From positions 1 to 6,890 of the forward strand of contig CALVEE010000079.1 in NCBI GenBank assembly GCA_944326495.1: DNA of 6,890 nt. The letters run 5' to 3'. Origin of the DNA: Candidatus Gastranaerophilales bacterium. GTDB taxonomy: Bacteria > Cyanobacteriota > Vampirovibrionia > Gastranaerophilales > Gastranaerophilaceae. Positions 1 to 5,922 of this stretch are shown piece after piece; the stretch's first letter is position 1, and each line of letters starts with the position of its first letter. The position numbers and the translations under genes were made by a program. The notes under the pieces were generated by a model, which worked only from the letters and a program-made list of their open reading frames with translations, had not been told where the DNA came from and searched no databases.

Positions 1-55
1 GTTTTGGTCTCCTATTTTTTCTAATTTCTCCCTAACGGGCTGGCACCCATCCTAA

Positions 56-100
56 CCTTCCCTCAAGGGAAGGAACGCTATACACTTAGCGCTGCTTCCT
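56..100. repeat. Tandem palindromes, copy 1
   Basis: Bases 56-63 (CCTTCCCT) are perfectly complementary to 66-73 (AGGGAAGG), with a 2-base centre. Immediately after comes CGCTA (76-80) against TAGCG (87-91), which can be extended by AGGAA (71-75) against TTCCT (96-100). The same order, a CTTCCCT/AGGGAAG hairpin followed by a CTA/TAG-cored hairpin, recurs at 264-309, so these may be two degenerate copies of one dispersed intergenic repeat. There is no T-run after either stem, which argues against a classical terminator. Confidence 0.55.
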
Positions 101-228
101 CCATTTGAGAGCAGTCCAGTAAAAATAAGATTGTAATTCAGACATTAGTCTGCCTATAACAAATGAACAGCTCGTTTAAAATTCATTTTATATTTTTCAT
201 TTGCCCCTGCTGGCTGACCCCTCACCCG

Positions 229-309
229 AATTTCTAAGTTTCGCTAAAGCTCAACTTGAAATTCTTCCCTCTCCCACAAGGGGCGAGGGAAGCGCTACGC
301 CAGGCGTAG
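229..309. repeat. Three abutting hairpins, copy 2
   Basis: Three inverted repeats lie end to end. First, AATTTCTAAGTT (229-240) pairs with AACTTGAAATT (253-263) with one bulged base, and an inner GCT/AGC (243-245, 248-250) closes the loop. Second, CTTCCCTC (264-271) pairs with GAGGGAAG (285-292), continuing across one mismatch into CCC/GGG (273-275, 281-283) around ACAAG. Third, CTACGCC (295-301) pairs with GGCGTAG (303-309) with a single-base centre. Precise abutment of palindromes is typical of REP/BIME- or MITE-like dispersed repeats. The family is not identified, and copy number elsewhere in the genome cannot be seen from here. Confidence 0.6.
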
Positions 310-389
310 AATCTGCACGCTGTCGGGCTGAATAGCCGGGGCGGGGTAAATTTGAGTCGGGAAGAATATAAAAATAGAAAGAGGCGTAT

Positions 390-441
390 TTCAGCATCTT
401 ACCGGCAGGGAATTATGCTTTCCGACCGGTAAGATCCTGAA
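390..441. repeat. Long imperfect inverted repeat
   Basis: ATCTTACCGG (396-405) is the exact reverse complement of CCGGTAAGAT (426-435). The stem extends outward across one C/C mismatch through TTCAG (390-394) and CTGAA (437-441), giving about 15 pairs. The 20-base interior carries a further GGAA/TTCC pair (409-412, 420-423). The right flank ATCCTGAA (434-441) also has its reverse complement TTCAGGAT at 513-520, 71 bases further on. The stem is too long and has no T-run for an ordinary terminator, so a dispersed palindromic element or mRNA-end structure is more likely. Confidence 0.6.
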
Positions 442-534
442 CAGCTTGAAAATCGGGGGTAAATATTACTTACTTCTCCTATTCATTCCATACCCAAAAA
501 AAATTCTACGCTTTCAGGATGACAATAAAAAATC

Positions 535-563
535 TTTACAAAACTTAAAATATAGTATATAAT
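535..563 (+). promoter_or_regulatory. Sigma70-type promoter for the membrane-protein pair
   Basis: TTTACA (535-540) is followed, after exactly 17 bases, by TATAAT (558-563). The -35 matches five of six consensus positions and the -10 matches all six. Transcription would start near 570, leaving a leader of about 25 nt before the ATG at 595. The leader has no obvious Shine-Dalgarno sequence and no room for a riboswitch. It is the best promoter match I see in the window. Confidence 0.75.
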
Positions 564-594
564 CATCTTAGTTTGTTTAAATAAGATTGCAGCA

Positions 595-1776
595 ATGGTT
601 GATGAATTAAGACTTAATACTAAATTAATCGGGTTTGACGGCATAATAGGCCGGTGGGATTTTTGCCTTAATTTTGTTTACCTGTGTATGATAGGCACCT
701 TGTTTTCAATTCCGGCATCAGGATATTTGATGTCGCATATCGGGAATTTTGGTGAGTTCTTTAGTATGAATGCAATCTTCTGGGAAGCTCCGTGGCTTTT
801 GAAACTGTGGGTGCTTCCGGGGACGGCGTTTGTTTTGTATATCGGCGTTTCGCTTATTGTAAGACGCTTGAATGATATTAACGGCAGTGTTTCAAGAGAT
901 ACTAATACAATTGTTTCTGTTTTGTACGCTCTGTCAACTTTCGGGCTGCTGTTTCCGGTTGGAATTTCAGTTTTATTATATTTATTAAATCTTGTAATCC
1001 TTTTATATATGATAATTGCAAAAGGTAAGATTACCGGAAAATATCCGTATGATTACAGGAAAGAATTTAACTGGGGTGCGTTTTTCGGAACCTGGATATG
1101 GGGATTGTTCAATAAATCCTATAAGACTCTCTGGATGCTGGTTTTGTGGCTTACTCCGTGGGGTTTCTGGTATGCGCTTGTGTGCGGGTTTAAAGGAAAT
1201 GAATGGGCTGCAAAGAATAGAGACTGGCAGAATTTGGAAGAATTTCAAAAGTCGCAGGAAACACAAACCATTGTTTTTGTTATTTTATCAGTCCTTATAA
1301 TCCCTATCATTTATTTTTTAATAGTAATGGCAATTATAGGAGCAATTGTTTTTACTGCAGTAGATGAGGCTAAAACGTCTCCGGAGCATAAATCAACTAC
1401 ATTAGAAAAACTTGACTCTGCTATTAATTCATTTGGCTCTCTATATTTTGACTCATACGAAATTACAGCTGATGAGAATAAATTTTACGTTTCAAACAAT
1501 GACTGGAACAGCTATTCATTCCATGAGAAAACAGATATTCTTGATTTTGCGGCATCTCTTGCAGCGTCTAGACGCGAAAAAAGTTCTAAAAAAGGCGAAC
1601 GCTATTCAAAATCTACAGAATTAAACCGTACAAAAATATACAGCAGTGAAACAGGCGAACTTTTAGGAGAATTTAAGCTGAACGATGATGCATTCTCCTC
1701 TGAAAAACCTGATTTCAAGAATATTATAAAAGCAACAATGAATGCTTATCAATTTTATACTCCAACAAAAAATTAA
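595..1776 (+). CDS. DUF805-like membrane protein with FNWGAF module
   Basis: This 393-residue integral membrane protein has three parts. Residues about 11-150 look like a DUF805 domain: the opening F14-D15-G16...G19-R20-W21 corresponds to the family's usual FxGRxxRxxFW, with several hydrophobic segments and a conserved-looking RRLNDI at 90-95. Residues 158-213 carry FNWGAFFGTWIWGL and GFKGNEWAAKNRDW, a module shared with the next gene, and a strong transmembrane segment follows at about 224-255. Residues 256-393 are hydrophilic, with a basic patch (R326-K333), and are probably a soluble domain outside or beneath the membrane. No upstream in-frame ATG, GTG or TTG is available, but the ATG lacks a clear Shine-Dalgarno sequence. 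DUF805 has no settled function, so none is assigned; the DUF805 match is from pattern memory, not a search. Confidence 0.75.
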   Translation: MVDELRLNTKLIGFDGIIGRWDFCLNFVYLCMIGTLFSIPASGYLMSHIGNFGEFFSMNAIFWEAPWLLKLWVLPGTAFVLYIGVSLIVRRLNDINGSVSRDTNTIVSVLYALSTFGLLFPVGISVLLYLLNLVILLYMIIAKGKITGKYPYDYRKEFNWGAFFGTWIWGLFNKSYKTLWMLVLWLTPWGFWYALVCGFKGNEWAAKNRDWQNLEEFQKSQETQTIVFVILSVLIIPIIYFLIVMAIIGAIVFTAVDEAKTSPEHKSTTLEKLDSAINSFGSLYFDSYEITADENKFYVSNNDWNSYSFHEKTDILDFAASLAASRREKSSKKGERYSKSTELNRTKIYSSETGELLGEFKLNDDAFSSEKPDFKNIIKATMNAYQFYTPTKN

Positions 1777-1783
1777 GAAAGGA
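1777..1783 (+). promoter_or_regulatory. Ribosome binding site fixing the start at 1790
   Basis: GAAAGGA lies 6 nt upstream of the ATG at 1790-1792, just after the TAA of the preceding gene (1774-1776). An earlier in-frame ATG at 1742 lies inside the preceding gene's coding sequence and has no comparable site, so 1790 is the better start. Confidence 0.7.
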
Positions 1784-1789
1784 AATTGT

Positions 1790-2251
1790 ATGACAATTAA
1801 TGGATTTAACAATGCTGGAACTTTAAATAAAGTTCAGACTTCTGCCGGCACCAATAGAAGCGACCTTGCAAATAATTCCGGTCAGGGAAATAACTCACCT
1901 GTACTTGATATAGTATCTAAAAGATTTAACTGGGGTGCGTTCCTCCTCACATGGATTTGGGGTTTGGGAAATAGATCATATATTACATTATTAATTTTTC
2001 CGGTTTCACTTTTAGGACTTATTCCTTTTGTCGGTTTTTTTATAACTTTAGGTATCTGCATTTGGTTCGGTATCAAAGGTAATACATGGGCATGGCAGAA
2101 CAAACAATGGAAAAGCATTGAACACTTCCATGAGGTTCAAAAGAAATGGGCTGTCGGCGGTTTAATTACTTTTGTAGTGTTTGGCCTTATTATTCCGTTA
2201 ATAGCAGTATGTATGATTTTACCTGCATTATTTGCAAATTCTGCGGGTTGA
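1790..2251 (+). CDS. Small membrane protein, paralogue of upstream gene
   Basis: This 153-residue protein has a polar, Asn/Ser/Gly-rich N-terminus (residues 1-44), probably disordered and cytoplasmic. The membrane module follows: FNWGAFLLTWIWGL (46-59), a long hydrophobic stretch at about 64-93, GIKGNTWAWQN (94-104), then a polar stretch KSIEHFHEVQKKW and a final hydrophobic segment at about 121-147. The module aligns with residues 158-255 of the upstream protein, and 17 bases at 1925-1941 are identical to 1066-1082. I recall similar W-G-A-F...G-x-K-G-N-x-W-A proteins as uncharacterised small membrane proteins in several phyla, but can name no function. The gene starts 13 nt after the upstream stop, so the two are almost surely cotranscribed and end at the terminator at 2265-2301. 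Confidence 0.8.
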   Translation: MTINGFNNAGTLNKVQTSAGTNRSDLANNSGQGNNSPVLDIVSKRFNWGAFLLTWIWGLGNRSYITLLIFPVSLLGLIPFVGFFITLGICIWFGIKGNTWAWQNKQWKSIEHFHEVQKKWAVGGLITFVVFGLIIPLIAVCMILPALFANSAG

Positions 2252-2264
2252 AAATAATTAAATT

Positions 2265-2301
2265 AAAAAAAACGAGTTCGAGATTGCTCGAACTCTTTTT
2301 T
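2265..2301. terminator. Bidirectional intrinsic terminator
   Basis: GAGTTCGAG (2274-2282) pairs perfectly with CTCGAACTC (2287-2295) around a 4-base ATTG loop. It is preceded by eight A (2265-2272) and followed by six T (2296-2301), so it can terminate transcripts from either side. It lies between the stop of the plus-strand membrane protein (2251) and the stop of ahcY on the minus strand (2305), the expected arrangement for two converging units sharing one terminator. Confidence 0.92.
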
Positions 2302-2304
2302 CTT

Positions 2305-3570
2305 CTATAACTTCCAGCTGTTCAGATATTCTTCCTGCTCCGGTGTCAGAGTATCTATCTCTATTCCCATTGATTCAAGCTTAAGTTTAGCTATATCAAT
2401 ATCAACCGTTTCCGGAAGTGTATAAAGTTTATTTTCTAATTTACCCCTGTTTTTAACCAGAAATTCAATTCCGAGAGCCTGATTTGCAAAGCTCATATCC
2501 ATAACAGAAGCCGGATGGCCTTCTGCAGCTACAAGGTTTACTAATCTGCCTTCTGCTAAAACATAAACAGATTTTCCGTTGGTCAGTTTGTATTCATCCA
2601 AAAATGGTCTAATACGTTTAATTTCAACAGTGTGGGCTTTCAAATCCGGAACATTAACTTCGTGGTCGAAGTGTCCCGCGTTACATAAGAATGCGCCGTC
2701 TTTCATTGTCATGATATGCTGAACATCAACAACATGTTTATCTCCGGTAACTGTAAGGAATAAATCTCCTTCTTTAGCGGCTTCTGCAATAGGCATTACT
2801 CTATAACCCTCCATAGCAGCTTCAAGAGCCTTAAGAGGATCGACTTCACAAACTATAACATTAGCTCCCAATGCTTTTGCTCTCAAAGCGCATCCTCTTC
2901 CGCACCAGCCGTAACCTGATATTACAACAGTTTTACCTGCAATAAGGATATTTGCCGCTCTCATAATACCGTCCATTGCGCTTTGTCCTGTACCATAGCG
3001 GTTATCGTAAAGGTGTTTTGTTAAGCTTGTATTAACTCCGAGCGCCGGAAATCTTAATTCGCCCTGATTTTCTAAAGCCTGAAGTCTTATTATACCTGTT
3101 GTTGTCTCTTCAGTTGAGCCTATAATATGACTTGCCATTTCAGGTCTTTCTGCATGAAGAGTTGCAACTAAATCGCATCCGTCATCAATAATAATATCCG
3201 GATTATGATCCAGAGCCGAGCGGACATGGTCACGGTAAACTTCAACAGACTCCCCTGCGTAGCCTAAAACAGGAATATCCCAGTATTTAACAAGAGCTGC
3301 AGCGACATCATCCTGTGTGGAAAGAGGATTTGAGGCAATAAGAACCGCATCTGCTCCGCCGTCTTTCATTACTGTACACAAGGCTGCTGTCTCTTTTGTG
3401 ACGTGAACGCAGGCTGACAATTTCAATCCTGCAAAAGGTTTTTCTCTTAAAAATCTTTCCCTGATTTTTTTCAAAACAGGCATATCCTTCATTGCCCATT
3501 CAATGTTATTTTTGCCTTGTTCTGCGAGGTTGATATCTTTAATATCATATTTTAATTGAGTAGCGTTCAT
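2305..3570 (-). CDS. ahcY: Adenosylhomocysteinase (S-adenosylhomocysteine hydrolase)
   Basis: This cytoplasmic, NAD-dependent enzyme reversibly splits S-adenosylhomocysteine, the product inhibitor left by SAM-dependent methylation, into adenosine and homocysteine. At 421 residues it is the short form found in archaea and cyanobacteria, lacking the insertion and KPxxYRY tail of the eukaryotic form. Visible motifs are the substrate-domain CVHVTKETAAL (54-64, H56), SNPLSTQDDVAAAL (80-93), DDGCD (129-133), TEETTTG (153-159, E155), catalytic K185, D189 and N190 in TKHLYDNRYGTGQS, the NAD-binding GYGWCG (219-224) with acidic E242 ending the next strand, NAGHFD (297-302) and LAEGRLVNL with EGHP (351-353). 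The segment usually read as VND before the catalytic lysine is VNT here (N180, T181). AGGAAGG at 3576-3582 lies 5 nt before the ATG and overlaps the TAG of the small upstream ORF, implying translational coupling. It is probably the last gene of an operon ending at the shared terminator. Confidence 0.97.
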   Translation of the reverse strand: MNATQLKYDIKDINLAEQGKNNIEWAMKDMPVLKKIRERFLREKPFAGLKLSACVHVTKETAALCTVMKDGGADAVLIASNPLSTQDDVAAALVKYWDIPVLGYAGESVEVYRDHVRSALDHNPDIIIDDGCDLVATLHAERPEMASHIIGSTEETTTGIIRLQALENQGELRFPALGVNTSLTKHLYDNRYGTGQSAMDGIMRAANILIAGKTVVISGYGWCGRGCALRAKALGANVIVCEVDPLKALEAAMEGYRVMPIAEAAKEGDLFLTVTGDKHVVDVQHIMTMKDGAFLCNAGHFDHEVNVPDLKAHTVEIKRIRPFLDEYKLTNGKSVYVLAEGRLVNLVAAEGHPASVMDMSFANQALGIEFLVKNRGKLENKLYTLPETVDIDIAKLKLESMGIEIDTLTPEQEEYLNSWKL

Positions 3571-3580
3571 AAATTCCTTC

Positions 3581-3745
3581 CTATTCCTTTAAATTCGCAA
3601 CACTTACTGTATACATTGTATCACTAACATGAACAACAGCCCATCTTAGAGGATTAATGTTGCGTTTTGTTAACTCTCCTTCTATATATTCTACAGAAGG
3701 CGCATGATTATTTGGTATTTCAACTATTTCAGATACGACTTGCAT
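3581..3745 (-). CDS. 54-residue conserved-looking small protein
   Basis: An uninterrupted 54-codon frame from ATG (3745-3743) to TAG (3583-3581) fills almost exactly the space between glmS and ahcY. Its product begins MQVVSEIVEIPNN, continues with an acidic stretch (EYIEGELTKRN) and ends in an alternating hydrophobic pattern, PLRWAVVHVSDTMYTVSVANL, that suggests two beta strands after a short helix. It has no signal peptide or membrane segment, so it is likely a small soluble cytoplasmic protein. The ATG is 3 nt after the glmS TAG and in the same frame (TAG TGT ATG). No strong Shine-Dalgarno sequence precedes it, so translation probably depends on ribosomes ending glmS. Its stop overlaps the ahcY ribosome binding site, with 10 nt to the ahcY ATG. 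Codon use looks like that of the neighbours. I do not recognise the family. The tight fit between two real genes is the main evidence that it is coding. Confidence 0.72.
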   Translation of the reverse strand: MQVVSEIVEIPNNHAPSVEYIEGELTKRNINPLRWAVVHVSDTMYTVSVANLKE

Positions 3746-3748
3746 ACA

Positions 3749-5584
3749 CTATTCTACTGTTACAGACTTTGCTAAATTCCTCGGCTGGTCAACATCTTTA
3801 CACAGAAATTCCGCAATATAATAAGCTAATAACTGCAAAGGAACAACCGCAAGAGCCGGTGAAAGAATTTCAGAAATTTCAGGAATTCTTATTATACTTT
3901 CAAAAAGCTCGTTTAATTTTTCATCCTCTGAATTTGTTAAAGCTATCATTCTTGCGTTTCTGGCTTTTGCCTCCTCTGAATTTGAAAGGATTTTATCGTA
4001 AACCTTTCCTTTCATAAGAATTGAAAGCACCGGCATAGACTCATCCAGCATAGCAATCGGCCCGTGCTTAAGCTCGCCTGCAGTATATCCGGTTGCGTTA
4101 ATATAACTGATTTCTTTAAGCTTCAATGCTCCTTCCAGCGCTGTCGGGAAATTAATTCCGCGTGCTATAAAAATAAAATCTTTTGAGTTGGCAAACTTCC
4201 TTGCACATTTTTGAATTTCTTCTTTATGAGCAAGAATTTTTTCAATTTTCTGCGGAAGAATAATCAGCTCATGTTTTAAATCATTCAGATTATTTACCCC
4301 TTTTACTTCCGCAATATAAATTGCAAGCAGGTAGAACGAGATTAACTGCGCCATATAAGACTTGGTTGCTGCAACAGAGACTTCAATTCCGGCATTAACA
4401 GGAATAAGGCTGTCAGCTTCGCGTGCCATGGTTGAATCAGGACGGTTTGTAATAATTAAAATATGCGACCCCTTGCTCTTAGCCTGCCTTACTGCCGTAA
4501 TCGTATCGGCAGTTTCGCCGGATTGTGAAACACCTATTACAAGCGTATTTTTATCAGTAATAGTTTTTCTGTAGATGTACTCGCTTGAAGGCTCAACATC
4601 AACAGGAATTCCGCAGAATTCTTCTATCAAATATTTACCTGCCATTGCAGCGTGCAGTGAAGTTCCGCAGGCAACAATCTGAATTCTGCTAAGCTCTTTT
4701 AATTTTTCTTTATCCAGCGTAACTTCTTTTAAAATAACATTTTCGTCAATTGCCCGAAGTTTTCCGGAAAGAACGTTTCTGACTACATCCGGCTGTTCGT
4801 GGATTTCTTTAAGCATGAAATGTTTATAACCCATTTTGCTTAAAGCAACCGGCTCCCACGGAAGTGTTTCAATCTTTTGAGTTACCGGATTTTTTTCAAT
4901 GTCAATCAGCTCTATTGAATTTGGAGTGAGTGTAACAATCTGGTTATCTTCAAGATACATTGCTTTTTTTGTATATTGTATTAAAGCCGTAACATCAGAT
5001 GCTACAAAGTTTTCGCCTTCACCCAGCCCGACAACAAGCGGGGCGTTTCTTCTTGTTGCAACAATTGTATCCGGTAAATCCTGATGAATTACGCATATAG
5101 CGTAAGCTCCTTCAATCTCTTTTGTAGCAAGCCTTACAGCTTCAGTTAAATTGTGTACTTCGCCGAATTTTGTAGCAACAAGGTGTGCAATTGTCTCTGT
5201 ATCAGTTTGAGAGCGGAAAGTACAGCCGCGTTTTTCAAGCTTTTCTCTTAATTCTTTAAAATTTTCAATAATTCCGTTATGTACAACTGCAACTTTACCG
5301 CAGTTGCAGGAATGAGGATGTGCGTTTTCAACAGTCGGAGCTCCGTGCGTTGCCCAGCGGATATGCCCTATTCCGATTGTGGATTTGGATATTTCCGCGT
5401 AATTCTTTTCTACGATGTTTTTCAGGTTTTGAAGTTTTCCGGCGGCTTTAAAAAGTTCAACTTTACCGTCAATATTAACCGCAATACCTGATGAGTCATA
5501 ACCTCTGTATTCAAGACTGGTTAAACCTTCTAATAAAATATCGACCGCTTTTTTATTTCCAACGTATCCAACGATTCCGCACAT
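3749..5584 (-). CDS. glmS: Glucosamine--fructose-6-phosphate aminotransferase (isomerizing)
   Basis: This cytoplasmic enzyme makes glucosamine-6-phosphate from fructose-6-phosphate and glutamine, the first committed step to UDP-GlcNAc for peptidoglycan and lipopolysaccharide. At 611 residues it is full length. The N-terminal class II glutaminase domain (about 1-240) has the nucleophile C2 in MCGIVGYVG, RWATHG (76-81), HNGIIENF (102-109) and SQTDTE (125-130). Two SIS sugar-isomerase domains follow: the first (about 290-425) with ACGTS (305-309) and SQSGET (353-358), the second (about 460-595) with LEGALKLKE (483-491) and GELKHGP (503-509). The C-terminus KSVTVE closes the active site in known GlmS enzymes. 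AGAGAGG (5590-5596) sits 5 nt before the start. The gap to the upstream gene is only 53 nt, which leaves no room for a glmS ribozyme. A nine-A run on the plus strand (5618-5626) in that gap gives nine T on the coding strand, without a convincing hairpin. Cotranscription with neighbours is likely. Confidence 0.97.
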   Translation of the reverse strand: MCGIVGYVGNKKAVDILLEGLTSLEYRGYDSSGIAVNIDGKVELFKAAGKLQNLKNIVEKNYAEISKSTIGIGHIRWATHGAPTVENAHPHSCNCGKVAVVHNGIIENFKELREKLEKRGCTFRSQTDTETIAHLVATKFGEVHNLTEAVRLATKEIEGAYAICVIHQDLPDTIVATRRNAPLVVGLGEGENFVASDVTALIQYTKKAMYLEDNQIVTLTPNSIELIDIEKNPVTQKIETLPWEPVALSKMGYKHFMLKEIHEQPDVVRNVLSGKLRAIDENVILKEVTLDKEKLKELSRIQIVACGTSLHAAMAGKYLIEEFCGIPVDVEPSSEYIYRKTITDKNTLVIGVSQSGETADTITAVRQAKSKGSHILIITNRPDSTMAREADSLIPVNAGIEVSVAATKSYMAQLISFYLLAIYIAEVKGVNNLNDLKHELIILPQKIEKILAHKEEIQKCARKFANSKDFIFIARGINFPTALEGALKLKEISYINATGYTAGELKHGPIAMLDESMPVLSILMKGKVYDKILSNSEEAKARNARMIALTNSEDEKLNELFESIIRIPEISEILSPALAVVPLQLLAYYIAEFLCKDVDQPRNLAKSVTVE

Positions 5585-5637
5585 ATTAACCTCTCTTTCA
5601 CCCCATAATTTTAGCGTAAAAAAAAATATTTACCTAA

Positions 5638-5919
5638 TTAAGATTTTCTAAAGAAATTTCTGATTTTATACACACCGGCGATACCTGCGGTAAGTAAAGT
5701 AACTCCGCCAAAAATCTTAAAATACAGTTTTTTATTGAATTCATGTTCTTTTTTCTCCTTTCTTGCCGCAACATAAATATCAGTATTAATAGCCTGCATT
5801 TTCTGTTCCGCTGCGTCATTTGAAAACGGTTTATGCTTGGGTAGTTCAAGCGGAGCCTGCGCTACTCCGACATTTGTAGGTTTAACTTTTGTATCTGTAG
5901 TATAGTGAGCTTCTATCAT
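5638..5919 (-). CDS. 93-residue tail-anchored membrane protein
   Basis: The product has a polar N-terminal part (residues 1-63) with a proline-containing segment (APLELPKHKP, 22-31) and a predicted helix rich in charged residues (NDAAEQKMQAINTDIYVAARKEKKEHEFNKK, about 34-64). A single hydrophobic segment (FGGVTLLTAGIAGVY, 70-84) and a short basic tail ending RNFFRKS follow. This is the layout of a C-terminally anchored inner-membrane protein with its bulk in the cytoplasm, but topology is uncertain because both flanks are basic. No signal peptide and no recognised domain are seen. Its ATG follows the stop of the acetyltransferase-like gene by 3 nt, with GGAG inside the end of that gene, so the two are probably translationally coupled. 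An overlapping frame over the same bases was discarded because it lacks this arrangement. Function unknown. Confidence 0.75.
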   Translation of the reverse strand: MIEAHYTTDTKVKPTNVGVAQAPLELPKHKPFSNDAAEQKMQAINTDIYVAARKEKKEHEFNKKLYFKIFGGVTLLTAGIAGVYKIRNFFRKS

Positions 5920-5922
5920 AGA

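Larger units (their letters stand above)
1..534. other. Non-coding region with palindrome cluster
   Basis: All three plus frames hit stops within about the first 55 bases, and no ORF with a ribosome binding site is visible on either strand, so I see no gene here. What it does hold is a series of hairpin-forming palindromes (listed separately), mostly GC-richer than the surrounding DNA, followed by an AT-rich stretch leading into the promoter at 535-563. At the left edge, bases 9-13 read AGGAG on the minus strand, with 8 nt left before the edge. This could be the ribosome binding site of a minus-strand gene starting just outside the window, but that is only a guess. Confidence 0.6.

Noticed and set aside
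163..237. 24-residue plus-strand ORF among the palindromes
   Set aside because: No ribosome binding site, and its sequence crosses into a hairpin repeat; most likely chance.
56..309. CRISPR array
   Set aside because: The repeats are hairpins of different sequence with irregular spacing, not identical direct repeats with uniform spacers.
1742..1789. Longer N-terminus for the small membrane protein, starting at 1742
   Set aside because: It overlaps the preceding gene, lacks a ribosome binding site, and the ATG at 1790 has a good one.
3571..3580. S-adenosylhomocysteine riboswitch before ahcY
   Set aside because: Only 10 bases lie between the small ORF and ahcY, with no riboswitch-like fold upstream within coding sequence.
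3667..4017. 116-residue plus-strand frame opposite glmS
   Set aside because: It is antisense to the conserved GlmS C-terminus and the small ORF, with no ribosome binding site or recognisable domain.
5585..5637. glmS ribozyme/riboswitch upstream of glmS
   Set aside because: Only 53 bases separate glmS from the upstream gene, far too few for the ribozyme, and no matching core is seen.
5618..5660. Terminator after the tail-anchored protein gene
   Set aside because: A run of nine T on the coding strand is present, but the only nearby stem is weak, AT-rich and not adjacent to it.
5634..5849. 71-residue minus-strand frame overlapping the tail-anchored protein
   Set aside because: The overlapping 93-residue frame has coupled spacing to its neighbour and a sensible membrane anchor; this frame has neither.
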